Shown: positions 7,267 to 14,223 of the stretch, in pieces
Layout: each line of letters begins with the position of its first letter
How positions within the stretch are numbered: position 1 is the first letter of the stretch
Source: an uncultured Gemmatimonadota bacterium
GTDB taxonomy: Bacteria; Gemmatimonadota; Gemmatimonadetes; Gemmatimonadales; GWC2-71-9
NCBI GenBank assembly: GCA_946887295.1
Contig: CAMPKP010000034.1
Span: 1-25,033, forward strand
Length of the DNA stretch: 25,033 bases
Direction: 5' to 3'
Notes under the pieces: model-generated
What the model was told of the DNA's origin: nothing
What the model saw: only the letters and a program-made list of their open reading frames with translations
Database searches by the model: none
Program-made: the position numbers and the translations under genes

Positions 7267-7941
7267 CTACTTCGCGATGCTGAACGCGCCCTCGTCCACC
7301 AGGCTCTCGTAGGTGAGGGACATGTTCCGCTCCAGAAGGGAAAGGGCCCGAGGGCGGTCGCCGCTCTCGATCGCGGCGATGATCTCTTCGTGCTCCCGGA
7401 TCGAGCGCTGGGTTCGCTCGGGTTGGGAGTAGTACCAGAGCTCGAGTCGGGTGAGTTGTGATCGAAGATCGTCGAGCAGGCTCGCGAGCCGCCGGTTGCC
7501 GCCGCGCTCCGAGATCAGGCGGTGGAAGGCGGTGTTGAGGTCGAGCATGGCCCTCACGTCGCCCCGGTCCCGCGCCTCGGCGAGCCGTGCGTTGACCGCC
7601 TTGAGCCGCGCTACGTCGGCCGGCGTGAACCGCTCCAGCGCGAGTCGGCCGGCGAGCAGCTCCAGCGATGCCACGATCGGATACAGCTCCAGCAGGTTCC
7701 CCAGCGACTCCGCCGGCACCCGAAAGCCGCGGTGCGGCAGCCGCTCCAGAAAGCCCTCGCTCGCCAGCCGGCTCAATGCTTCCCGGATCGGGGTCCGGCT
7801 CACGCCCATGGGCTCGAGGTCCTTCTCACGGACGAAGGCGCCGGGAGCGAGTCCGCCATCGATGATCCTGGCTCGTACGGCGCGATAGACCTGCTCGGAG
7901 AGCGTGCGGGCTTCGGGGAGGGGCCAGAGGCCGGTGGCCAT
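7267..7941 (-). CDS. GntR/FCD-family transcriptional regulator (224 aa)
   Basis: A winged helix-turn-helix of the GntR type spans about residues 12-78, with LSEQVYRAVRARIIDG followed by GVSRTPIREALSRLASEGFL. It is followed by an FCD ligand-binding helical domain at about 85-215. The FCD metal site seems altered. The usual D-x-x-F-H reads NTAFH, the later REHEEII His is kept, and the last conserved His near the end is absent. I chose the ATG at 7941 because it has a CAGGA-type site just upstream; a longer in-frame start at 8016 would overlap the promoter. It is divergent from mmsA, with a palindromic operator in between, so it most likely controls that pair and itself in response to a small metabolite. 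Its 3' end converges with the sulfite oxidase gene. Confidence 0.9.
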   Translation of the reverse strand: MATGLWPLPEARTLSEQVYRAVRARIIDGGLAPGAFVREKDLEPMGVSRTPIREALSRLASEGFLERLPHRGFRVPAESLGNLLELYPIVASLELLAGRLALERFTPADVARLKAVNARLAEARDRGDVRAMLDLNTAFHRLISERGGNRRLASLLDDLRSQLTRLELWYYSQPERTQRSIREHEEIIAAIESGDRPRALSLLERNMSLTYESLVDEGAFSIAK

Positions 7942-7980
7942 GCGGGTCCTGGTCGGAGTGTCGGAATCGAGCGGCGCCGG

Positions 7981-8008
7981 TTGACGGCACCTCCTCGAAT
8001 TGTATACT
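7981..8008 (+). promoter_or_regulatory. Promoter for mmsA
   Basis: TTGACG (7981-7986) and TATACT (8003-8008) are separated by 16 bp, a near-consensus sigma-70 promoter, in one of the most AT-rich stretches of the window. The -10 lies inside the palindromic operator. It would transcribe the gene starting at 8050. Confidence 0.65.
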
Positions 8009-8017
8009 TGATACAAT
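7999..8017. promoter_or_regulatory. Candidate GntR operator (palindrome)
   Basis: A perfect inverted repeat, ATTGTAT-N5-ATACAAT, with 7-bp arms and 5-bp spacer. Its core (TTGTAT...ATACAA) resembles sites bound by GntR/FCD regulators. It covers the -10 of the plus-strand promoter and the -10 of the opposing promoter, so a bound regulator could block both directions. The GntR gene it faces is the obvious candidate binder. Confidence 0.75.
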
Positions 8018-8036
8018 CCATCCTACCTAATTGCAA
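8008..8036 (-). promoter_or_regulatory. Putative promoter for the GntR gene
   Basis: On the minus strand TTGCAA (8036-8031) and TATCAA (8013-8008) are 17 bp apart. The downstream half overlaps the palindrome, so the regulator would repress itself. The distance to its ATG at 7941 leaves a leader of roughly 60 nt. Confidence 0.45.
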
Positions 8037-8049
8037 CCCCGGGACTTAG

Positions 8050-9531
8050 ATGCCAACCGCCGCCGCCCGACCCGCTCTGAAGTACCCGCCGGTCCGCAAC
8101 TACGTCGGCGGCCGGTTCGTCCCGGGACAAGGGGCGACGGTCGAGGTTCTCAACCCGAGCGACGGCACCCCGCTCTCACAGGTCCCGCTTTCCGGCGGCA
8201 GCGATCTCGACGCGGCCGTTCGCGCGGCCGCCGAGGCGCTGCCCGCCTGGTCGTCCAGGACGATCAAGGACCGGGTGCAGGTCTTCTACCGCTACCGCTC
8301 ACTCCTCGAGCGCGACTTCGCCGCGCTCGCCGCGCTCATCGCCGAGGAACACGGCAAGACTCGCGGCGAGGCCGAGGCCGAGATCGCGAAGGCGATCGAG
8401 CTGACCGAGTTCGCCTGCTCGCTTCCCCAGATCGTGACCGGCGAGGTGCTGGAGGTGAGCCGTGGGGTGGAGTGCCGCACCGACCGGCATCCGGTCGGCG
8501 TCGTGGCCTCCATCGCGCCGTTCAACTTTCCCAGCATGGTCCCGCACTGGACCATTCCCAACGCGATCGCCCTCGGAAACTGCCTGGTGCTCAAGCCCTC
8601 CGAGCTGGTGCCGCTCAGCGCCGGCCGGATCGCCGAATTGCTGGCCGAGGCGGGGCTTCCCGGGGGCGTCTTCAACGTGGTGCACGGCGGCCGCGAGGTC
8701 GTCGAGGCCATCTGTGATCACCCCGGCATCTCGGCCGTCACCTTCGTCGGCTCCACCAGGGTGGCCCAGCTGGTCTATCGCCGCGGGACGGCGAATCTCA
8801 AGCGGGTGCTTGCCCTGGGCGGTGCCAAGAACCACCTGCTGGTGCTCCCCGATGCCGATCTGGAGATGACGTCCACCAATGTCGTGGCGTCCATGTCGGG
8901 CTGCACCGGGCAGCGGTGCATGGCCGCGTCGGTGATGGTGGCGGTCGGGGCGACCGATCACATCGTGCGCCGTCTGGTGGAGCACGCGCGGTCGGTCGTC
9001 CCGGGAGAGAACCTGGGGCCGGTCATCTCGCGGGAGGCGAAGGAGCGGATCGAGCGCTACGTTTCCGAGGCCGAGCGGGCGGGCGCGACAGTGCTGCTCG
9101 ACGGTCGGAACACGACGGTCCCCGGCCGCGAGGGCGGCTTCTACGTCGGTCCCACGGTCCTCGACCACGTCCGCCCCGACATGGCGATCGCCCGGGAGGA
9201 AGTCTTCGGTCCGGTCCTCGCCATCGTGCGCGCCGGAGACGTGGACCAGGCGTTGGCGATCGAGAACGCCTCCGCTTACGGCAACGCGGCGTCGGTGTTC
9301 ACCGAGAGCGGCGGGCTCGCCCGCTACGTGACCGAGCGCGCCGGCGCCGGCATGGTCGGTGTCAACGTGGGAGTCCCGGTGCCCCGCGAGCCGTTCTCCT
9401 TCGGCGGCTGGAACGACTCCAAGTTCGGCGTCGGTGACATCACCGGGCACGGCTCGATCGAGTTCTGGACCCGGACCAAGAAGACGACGACCAAGTGGAA
9501 CCGGGACGCGGGCGTGAACTGGATGTCGTGA
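8050..9531 (+). CDS. mmsA: Methylmalonate-semialdehyde dehydrogenase (CoA-acylating)
   Basis: This ALDH-superfamily enzyme would oxidise methylmalonate semialdehyde to propionyl-CoA (and malonate semialdehyde to acetyl-CoA) with NAD and CoA, releasing CO2. Features seen: the PFNFP oxyanion segment with Asn159, the active-site Cys290 in GCTGQRCMAASV, and LALGGAKNH in place of the ELGGK motif. That substitution removes the general-base Glu of ordinary ALDHs and is typical of CoA-acylating MMSDHs. At 493 aa it is normal length. It sits under a promoter and operator shared with the divergent GntR regulator, and is followed by an aminotransferase 79 bp downstream that would supply its semialdehyde substrate. 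No signal peptide. The identification is strong. Confidence 0.93.
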   Translation: MPTAAARPALKYPPVRNYVGGRFVPGQGATVEVLNPSDGTPLSQVPLSGGSDLDAAVRAAAEALPAWSSRTIKDRVQVFYRYRSLLERDFAALAALIAEEHGKTRGEAEAEIAKAIELTEFACSLPQIVTGEVLEVSRGVECRTDRHPVGVVASIAPFNFPSMVPHWTIPNAIALGNCLVLKPSELVPLSAGRIAELLAEAGLPGGVFNVVHGGREVVEAICDHPGISAVTFVGSTRVAQLVYRRGTANLKRVLALGGAKNHLLVLPDADLEMTSTNVVASMSGCTGQRCMAASVMVAVGATDHIVRRLVEHARSVVPGENLGPVISREAKERIERYVSEAERAGATVLLDGRNTTVPGREGGFYVGPTVLDHVRPDMAIAREEVFGPVLAIVRAGDVDQALAIENASAYGNAASVFTESGGLARYVTERAGAGMVGVNVGVPVPREPFSFGGWNDSKFGVGDITGHGSIEFWTRTKKTTTKWNRDAGVNWMS

Positions 9532-9610
9532 CCGGCTCGGCGACCTCCGTAGCGGTCCCGACCGATTCGACGGACTCCGCGATCCAGGCCCAATGAACCC
9601 AGGAACCGCA

Positions 9611-10972
9611 ATGCCCGAGACCCTGACCCGATCCGTGCAGATGCCCGCCTTCGAGTACGTGCCGCGTCCCTACGACGGCCCCAGCCGCGAGGAGGTGCTC
9701 GCCGCCAGGCAGCGGTACGCCAACCCGGCGCTCTTCACGCTGTACCGCGAGCCGCTGATGATCGTGGAGGGGAGGATGCAGTACCTCTTCGACGAGACCG
9801 GCCGGCGTTACCTCGACTTGTTCGCGGGGATCGTCACCGTCTCGTGCGGCCACTGCCATCCCAAGGTCCTCGCCCGGGTGCGGGAGCAGATGGAGTCCCT
9901 GCAGCACACCACCACGATCTACCTTCACCCCGGCATGACCCGCCTGGCCGAGAAGCTCGCCTCGAAGATGCCGGCCGGCCTCGACGTCACCTACTTCGTC
10001 AACAGCGGCAGCGAGGCGAACGACCTCGCGATCACCATGGCCCGGCTCTACACCGGGCACACCGATGTGATCGCGCTCCGGAACGGCTACCACGGCGGGT
10101 CGCCTTCGGCCATGGGGCTGACGTCGCACCACACCTGGAAGTTCCCCACCCTGCAGGGCGCCTACGTCCACCACGCACTCTGCCCGGAGCCCTATCGCAG
10201 CCCGCTGAGCGGCACGCCCGAGGAGATCGCCGCGGCCAGCGCGGCCGATATCGGCGAGCTGATCCGCTACTCCACTCCGGGCCGGATCGCGGCATTCCTC
10301 GCGGAGCCGATCCAGGGCGTCGGCGGCGTGACCACCGCCGCGCCGAACTACTTCCGCGAGGCCTACCGCATCGCGCGGGAGCACGGCGGGCTCTGCATCG
10401 CGGACGAGGTGCAGACCGGCTTCGGCCGCACCGGGGAGCACTACTGGGGATTCGAGAACTTCGGCGTCGTGCCCGACATCGTCACCATGGCCAAGGGATT
10501 CGGCAACGGAGTCCCGCTGGCCGCGGTCACGACCCGGCGCGAGATCGCGGAGGTCCTGGTCCAGCGGCTCCACTTCAACACCTTCGGCGGAAACCCGGTC
10601 TCCATGGCCGCCGGGCTCGCCGTGATGGAGGTCATCGAGGAGGAAGGGCTGCAGCGGAACGCCAAGGTGGTCGGGAGGCGGCTGCGTGACGGGCTCGAGC
10701 GCCTGGCGCAGGATCACCGGCTCGTCGGCGACGTCCGGGGGATGGGGCTCATGCTCGGTGTCGAGCTGGTGAGCGACCGGGACACCCGGGCGCCGGCGCC
10801 GGTGGAGACGCTGCAGGTGCTCGAGGAGGCCCGCGCAATGGGCCTGCTCCTCGGCAAGGGCGGTCTCGCCGGGAACGTGCTCAGGATCAAGCCCCCGTTG
10901 TGCATCACCGCCGCGGACGTGGACTTCGCGCTCGACGTCCTGGACCGGGCATTCACCCGGGCGGAGGGCTAG
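9611..10972 (+). CDS. Class III (AGXT2-like) omega-aminotransferase
   Basis: This PLP enzyme of the ornithine/omega-amino-acid type (fold type I, class III) is related to mammalian alanine-glyoxylate aminotransferase 2 and bacterial beta-alanine/beta-aminoisobutyrate:pyruvate transaminases. Visible elements (453-aa form) are GSEAND at 132-137, DEVQTGFGR from 265, TMAKGFGNG with the PLP lysine Lys295, and NTFGGNPVS. Its neighbour mmsA argues for beta-alanine or (R)-3-aminoisobutyrate as amino donor, since these give malonate or methylmalonate semialdehyde. That assignment is inference from context. I chose the ATG at 9611, with AGGA about 6 nt upstream, over the ATG at 9593. The stop is 10 bp from the end of the converging metallophosphatase gene. 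Confidence 0.9.
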   Translation: MPETLTRSVQMPAFEYVPRPYDGPSREEVLAARQRYANPALFTLYREPLMIVEGRMQYLFDETGRRYLDLFAGIVTVSCGHCHPKVLARVREQMESLQHTTTIYLHPGMTRLAEKLASKMPAGLDVTYFVNSGSEANDLAITMARLYTGHTDVIALRNGYHGGSPSAMGLTSHHTWKFPTLQGAYVHHALCPEPYRSPLSGTPEEIAAASAADIGELIRYSTPGRIAAFLAEPIQGVGGVTTAAPNYFREAYRIAREHGGLCIADEVQTGFGRTGEHYWGFENFGVVPDIVTMAKGFGNGVPLAAVTTRREIAEVLVQRLHFNTFGGNPVSMAAGLAVMEVIEEEGLQRNAKVVGRRLRDGLERLAQDHRLVGDVRGMGLMLGVELVSDRDTRAPAPVETLQVLEEARAMGLLLGKGGLAGNVLRIKPPLCITAADVDFALDVLDRAFTRAEG

Positions 10973-10982
10973 ACCCTCCGCA

Positions 10983-11879
10983 TCACGTGCAGTTCGCCGC
11001 TCCGGAATCCGCGGGCGGCGCGCCGGCGACCGGGAGAAAGTTCCAGCTGTACATGCCCGGGCTCAGATTCATCCGCAGCACACCGTGGCCCGCGACATAG
11101 CGCACCTTGCTGTTCTTCGCGACGCTGACGAAGCCCTCGAGCTGCGCCCCCCCGGTTCCGATCACGAACTGCCGCGTGCCCCGCGCCTTGTGGTTGCTGT
11201 CGGCGTCCTGGGGTGCGAAACGCTCGTAATTGTGCTGGTGCCCGTTGAGCACGACCTCCGCACCCGCCCGGTAGAGCGCGTCGAACAGCGGCCGCACCTC
11301 GGGCGTGGGCGGAACCTCGCCGCTGGTGTACAGCGGCTTGTGCCAGTAGGCGAGGATGCATTTCGACTTGTTGGTGGCGAGGTGTGCCTTCAGCCAGGCG
11401 GTCTGCTCGGCGATGTTCCGCTCGCTGTTCAGGGAATAGATCCGCCAGGTTCCGAGCGTGTAGGAGTAGTAGCCCTTGCCCGGGGGCCCTGCCTGGGCGC
11501 CGAAGTACTCGTAGTACGGCGAGGCCTCAGTGGTGCGGTACTCGTGGTTCCCGGGTGTGGGGCGGCTCCGGGCCAGCACCCGGCCCCAGCTCGGATGGTA
11601 GCAGTTGCGAAACTGCCAGCGGGTGCCGTTCTGATAGACCACGTCGCCCAATGGTGCGATGGTACCGGGGAGGCCGGCCAGCAGCTCCGCCGTCACCTCG
11701 TCGCGATAGTGATCGGCGCAACCGGCGATATCGCCCGCCGCCAGCAGGATCGCGGGTGCCTCGGCCGCGGCCGGCGCATCGGAGGGATGCATCGCGGTCT
11801 CGGAGTGGTCGTCGCAGCCGAGCGCCGCGGTGGCCGCGCACGCGGATACGGCGAACAGACGACGTGCCTTGGGTATCAT
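10983..11879 (-). CDS. Lipoprotein metallophosphatase (calcineurin-like)
   Basis: This is a purple-acid-phosphatase-like member of the calcineurin metallophosphoesterase family. In the 298-aa product I see a lipoprotein signal (AALGC, lipidation Cys22), then GDIAGC (Asp50), GDVVY (Asp79), GNHEY (Asn111, His112), YWHKPLY (His180) and GHQHNYER (His214, His216), the usual two-metal ligand set. It should be anchored to the outer face of the cytoplasmic or outer membrane, releasing phosphate from an unknown ester. The ATG at 11879 is chosen because the signal peptide starts there; longer forms of the same frame run into non-coding DNA. No good Shine-Dalgarno is seen. It has its own promoter and palindrome to the right (11932-11968). 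Confidence 0.88.
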   Translation of the reverse strand: MIPKARRLFAVSACAATAALGCDDHSETAMHPSDAPAAAEAPAILLAAGDIAGCADHYRDEVTAELLAGLPGTIAPLGDVVYQNGTRWQFRNCYHPSWGRVLARSRPTPGNHEYRTTEASPYYEYFGAQAGPPGKGYYSYTLGTWRIYSLNSERNIAEQTAWLKAHLATNKSKCILAYWHKPLYTSGEVPPTPEVRPLFDALYRAGAEVVLNGHQHNYERFAPQDADSNHKARGTRQFVIGTGGAQLEGFVSVAKNSKVRYVAGHGVLRMNLSPGMYSWNFLPVAGAPPADSGAANCT

Positions 11880-11931
11880 GGGAGCCGCGTCTTGAAGGAT
11901 GGACAGGGTGGAGCCGACGATGGTAGCGGCG

Positions 11932-11950
11932 GTGGCTAGAGAGTAGCCAC
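11932..11950. promoter_or_regulatory. Palindrome overlapping the metallophosphatase promoter
   Basis: A perfect 7-bp inverted repeat, GTGGCTA-GAGAG-TAGCCAC. It covers the -10 hexamer (11940-11945) of the minus-strand promoter, so it could be an operator. As RNA it would also form a small stem-loop near the transcript start. Confidence 0.5.
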
Positions 11951-11968
11951 TTGGCACCCTTCTGGCAA
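11940..11968 (-). promoter_or_regulatory. Putative promoter for the metallophosphatase
   Basis: On the minus strand TTGCCA (11968-11963) and TACTCT (11945-11940) are 17 bp apart, about 60 bp upstream of the ATG at 11879. Pattern match only. Confidence 0.45.
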
Positions 11969-12008
11969 CGCGGGCCCGCTCACCGGACCCATCCGGGGGA
12001 CCCAGCGG

Positions 12009-12049
12009 CGGGGCTCGAAGATGGCGGGGCTCGAAGATGGCGGGGCTCG
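12009..12049. repeat. 16-bp tandem repeat, 2.5 copies
   Basis: CGGGGCTCGAAGATGG occurs at 12009-12024 and 12025-12040, with nine bases of a third copy at 12041-12049. It lies in the divergent region between the metallophosphatase and lipoprotein genes. The unit length is the same as the repeat at 1-36, but the sequence is unrelated. Confidence 0.8.
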
Positions 12050-12146
12050 GCGTCGCGACGGCGGGAGACGGCACTGCCAGGACGGCCGGACACGGAATAC
12101 AGCAGATCGCCTGGCCGGCGGTTCCCGCCGCGCTGCGTCCGATGGG

Positions 12147-12152
12147 TATAAT
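12147..12152 (+). promoter_or_regulatory. Candidate -10 element (TATAAT)
   Basis: A consensus TATAAT lies 42 bp before the lipoprotein ATG. No convincing -35 is found at 16-18 bp; TTCCCG at 12122-12127 is 19 bp away. It likely drives the three-gene operon starting at 12195. Confidence 0.4.
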
Positions 12153-12194
12153 TCGGCCATTCCCACTTCGGCTCGCAGCTCGAGGATCCTCACG

Positions 12195-12758
12195 ATGCAC
12201 TGCAGCAGATCGCTCTCTCTGGCAGCATGGACGCTGCTCGCCGCGTGCGGCGGGGGCGCGCCGGACCCCGGCGGTCGCCCCGGTACGTCCGGCGCAGCAA
12301 CACCCGCGGGCGCAGGGACCACCGGCTCCCCGTCTTCCAGCCGCGGGACCGTTCCGATGACCGTCTCCGCGGAGGTGGACGGGAAGGCGTACCGGGCCAG
12401 CGGCCCCGGCGAGTGCGCCACCAGCAGTGAGTCGTCCATCTACGATGTCCCCGCCAGCCAGTGGCATGCCCGTTGGGAGGGGCCGGAGGGCTCGGAGATC
12501 GGCCGGGTCAATCTCATCGTCTGGCGCCCCAAAGACGGCGGGCCGGACATGGTCGGCCTCTCTCTCCAGGCGGCTGGAACCACCCATCAGATCGCGACTG
12601 TCAAGGGCGGCCGGCTGGCGGGCAGCGGATCGCCCGGCGTCCGCGCCGAGGGACGGGGCGGCATCCTCACGGTCTCCGGCGAGGACGATCACGGCGACGC
12701 CGTCGAGCTGGCCGTGCAGTGCGAGCGGTTCGACGAGGTGGTGGCCGAAGGGGGATGA
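12195..12758 (+). CDS. Hypothetical lipoprotein (187 aa)
   Basis: An exported lipoprotein of unknown function. The signal peptide ends in a lipobox LLAAC with lipidation Cys18, followed by a Gly/Pro/Ser/Thr-rich linker to about residue 50. The rest is a small domain that starts MTVSAEVDGKAY and ends with VELAVQC. It looks like an all-beta domain with two distant cysteines (in GPGECATSS and VQCERF) that may form a disulfide, which fits an exported protein. The ATG at 12195 has GAGGA about 8 nt upstream. Its stop overlaps the ModE-like gene start (ATGA at 12755-12758), so the two are coupled. Confidence 0.75.
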   Translation: MHCSRSLSLAAWTLLAACGGGAPDPGGRPGTSGAATPAGAGTTGSPSSSRGTVPMTVSAEVDGKAYRASGPGECATSSESSIYDVPASQWHARWEGPEGSEIGRVNLIVWRPKDGGPDMVGLSLQAAGTTHQIATVKGGRLAGSGSPGVRAEGRGGILTVSGEDDHGDAVELAVQCERFDEVVAEGG

Positions 12759-13105
12759 GAAGGCTTCCGCTGCAGCCCAGGGTGAAGGCCTGGCTCGTCG
12801 CCGGCGACGAGTTCCTGATGGGCCCGCGCTACGTGCGGCTGCTGGAGGAGATCGATCGCCGTGGCAGCATCCGCGAAGCGTGCGCGCGAATCGGTCTGAG
12901 CTACCGCACCTGCCTCAACCGGATCCGGCGCATGGAGCGGGTACTGGGCGCCCCGGTCATCCACACTACTCGTGGCGGCGCGAGCGGCGGTGGCTCGGAG
13001 CTCACCGATGAGGCCCGGGAGATCATCCGGCTGTACCGGAAGTGGCGCACCGAGCTGGAGCGGTCGAGCGACGAGCTCTTCCGGCGGTTGCGCCGCCTTG
13101 GCTGA
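12755..13105 (+). CDS. ModE-like winged-helix DNA-binding protein (single domain)
   Basis: A 116-residue protein matching the N-terminal DNA-binding domain of ModE (LysR-type winged helix). Residues 26-65 give the helix-turn-helix (LLEEIDRRGSIREACARIGL then SYRTCLNRIRRMERVLG), and a GGASGGGSELT wing lies at 74-84, a ModE hallmark. The molybdate-binding TOBE domains are absent, as in several known short ModE-like regulators, so it may not sense molybdate itself. It overlaps the lipoprotein gene by 4 bp. The nearest molybdenum enzyme is the sulfite-oxidase-like gene at 5716, far upstream; regulation of it is speculation. The last residues (ELFRRLRRLG) read from a segment that is repeated 40 bp on, at the start of the next gene. 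Confidence 0.88.
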   Translation: MRRLPLQPRVKAWLVAGDEFLMGPRYVRLLEEIDRRGSIREACARIGLSYRTCLNRIRRMERVLGAPVIHTTRGGASGGGSELTDEAREIIRLYRKWRTELERSSDELFRRLRRLG

Positions 13106-13106
13106 G

Positions 13107-13595
13107 GTGGCCGAGCTGTTCCGGCGGTTGACCGCCGGCGTCTACGTCATCGGCGTCGCCGACGGTCAGCGGCGCAACGCGTTCACCGCGGCCTGGCTGA
13201 TGCAAGTCTCGTTCGACCCGCTGTTGCTGGCGCTCAGCGTCAATCCGGGGCACGCGTCCTATCCACTGCTCCTCGGAGGCGGCGGGTTCGCGGTGAGCGT
13301 GCTTTCCCGCGACCAGCTTCAGCTCGCACGGCATTTCGGTACCCGGTCCGCCCGGGAGACTGACAAGCTGTCGGGCATCCCCTGGCGGCCGAGCCCCGCC
13401 GGCGTGCCATTCCTGGCCGACTCGATCGCCTGGATGGAGTGCCGCCTCACCGGGCGGTACCCCGCGGGCGATCACGAGATCGTCGTCGCGCGCCCGGTCG
13501 CCGGCGAGCTCCTTCTCCCCGACGCGATCCCCCTCACCTACGCCGACACCGGCGACCTGGACGGCAGCCGCGAGCTCTACCCCCCTTCCCTGTAG
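13107..13595 (+). CDS. Flavin reductase-like protein (FMN-binding split barrel)
   Basis: A flavin-reductase-domain protein of the split-barrel type, as in the reductase components of two-component monooxygenases. Typical segments are LTAGVYVIGVADG at 8-20, NAFTAAWLMQVSFDPLLLALS at about 24-44, GGFAVSVLSRDQ and HEIVVARPV. It would bind FMN or FAD, and may reduce it with NAD(P)H. The start is uncertain: GTG at 13107 (162 aa) and TTG at 13098 are possible, and neither has a good Shine-Dalgarno. The GTG lies 1 bp past the ModE-like stop, so translation coupling is likely. The stop codon lies in the 22-bp tandem repeat at 13592-13635. Confidence 0.82.
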   Translation: MAELFRRLTAGVYVIGVADGQRRNAFTAAWLMQVSFDPLLLALSVNPGHASYPLLLGGGGFAVSVLSRDQLQLARHFGTRSARETDKLSGIPWRPSPAGVPFLADSIAWMECRLTGRYPAGDHEIVVARPVAGELLLPDAIPLTYADTGDLDGSRELYPPSL

Positions 13596-13635
13596 CAGTC
13601 CGGGACGCAAGAGGTAGCAGTCCGGGACGCGAGAG
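13592..13635. repeat. 22-bp tandem repeat, two copies
   Basis: Copies at 13592-13613 and 13614-13635 differ at a single base (GTAGCAGTCCGGGACGC, then AAGAG or GAGAG). The first copy includes the TAG stop of the flavin reductase gene. Two copies only, so it is not a CRISPR. Confidence 0.8.
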
Positions 13636-13680
13636 CCGGGCGTGTCGATTTCCTCCTTCCTCGTTCGTTGTCCAGGTGGA

Positions 13681-13698
13681 GCCGGACATCGGTCCGGC
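13681..13698. other. Small hairpin in the leader of the DoxX-like gene
   Basis: GCCGGAC-ATCG-GTCCGGC gives a perfect 7-bp stem with a 4-nt loop. There is no T-run after it, so it is not a standard terminator. It lies 36 bp before the ATG at 13735 and could act as a 5' leader structure. No regulatory role can be read from sequence. Confidence 0.5.
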
Positions 13699-13734
13699 CG
13701 GATTCCTGGAATTCTCTACGAGGAGGCGATACCC

Positions 13735-14142
13735 ATGCAATCGGCTGCTTACGCGGCTCCGGCCGCCAGGGCGAGACTCTCGGCCGGCCAGATCGTCAGC
13801 GCGGTCCCCGTCCTGTTTCTGCTGTTCGATACCGTCATCAAGCTGATGGTGATGGATCCGGTGGTGGAGTCATTGGGGCAGCTGGGGTATCCCGTGAGCG
13901 CGGCTCTCGGTATCGGGATCCTCGAGCTGGTCTGCCTTGCGCTCTATGTGACTCCGCGAACTTCCGTTTTCGGCGCGATCCTGCTGACCGGCTACCTGGG
14001 GGGCGCGGTGGCCACCCACGTTCGCATCGGCAACCCGTTGCTCACCCACGTCCTGTTCCCCGTCTACGTCGGCGCCCTGCTCTGGGGCGGGCTCTGGCTG
14101 CGCGAGAGCCGGCTGCGCGGGCTGGTGCCCTTGCGGGCCTGA
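13735..14142 (+). CDS. DoxX-like small integral membrane protein (135 aa)
   Basis: A four-helix membrane protein of the DoxX-like family. Hydrophobic segments lie at about 20-40, 55-72, 78-95 and 103-122 (first helix VSAVPVLFLLFDTVIKLM). A basic C-terminus follows (LRESRLRGLVPLRA). An AGGAGG motif sits about 9 nt before the ATG. Members of this family often occur with oxidoreductases. Here the neighbours are a flavin reductase upstream and a large outer-membrane protein downstream, but a link is not shown. Confidence 0.8.
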   Translation: MQSAAYAAPAARARLSAGQIVSAVPVLFLLFDTVIKLMVMDPVVESLGQLGYPVSAALGIGILELVCLALYVTPRTSVFGAILLTGYLGGAVATHVRIGNPLLTHVLFPVYVGALLWGGLWLRESRLRGLVPLRA

Positions 14143-14223
14143 GCGAGGGCCCGCGGGCGTGTCATCCAACCCTGGAGCCGCACCCGGTGTCTAACGCCGT
14201 ACCTTCAACGCGAGCGTCTCCAG

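Larger units (their letters stand above)
11880..12194. other. Divergent intergenic region, 315 bp
   Basis: No gene is seen here. The region separates the minus-strand metallophosphatase from the plus-strand lipoprotein operon. It holds a palindrome and promoter for the former (11932-11968), a 16-bp tandem repeat (12009-12049) and a TATAAT box (12147-12152) for the latter. Confidence 0.7.

Noticed and set aside
12182..12191. GAGGATCCTC palindrome at the lipoprotein RBS as a regulatory hairpin
   Set aside because: No loop is possible without breaking most of the stem, and the palindrome may be chance.
11880..12692. An N-terminal extension of the metallophosphatase to 569 residues
   Set aside because: The extension crosses a tandem repeat, a promoter palindrome and the lipoprotein gene, while the lipoprotein signal peptide begins at 11879.
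13592..13635. Tandem repeat as a CRISPR fragment
   Set aside because: Only two adjacent copies without spacers, and no cas gene nearby.
13681..13698. Hairpin as a rho-independent terminator
   Set aside because: No run of T follows, and it sits in the leader of the next gene with a good RBS.
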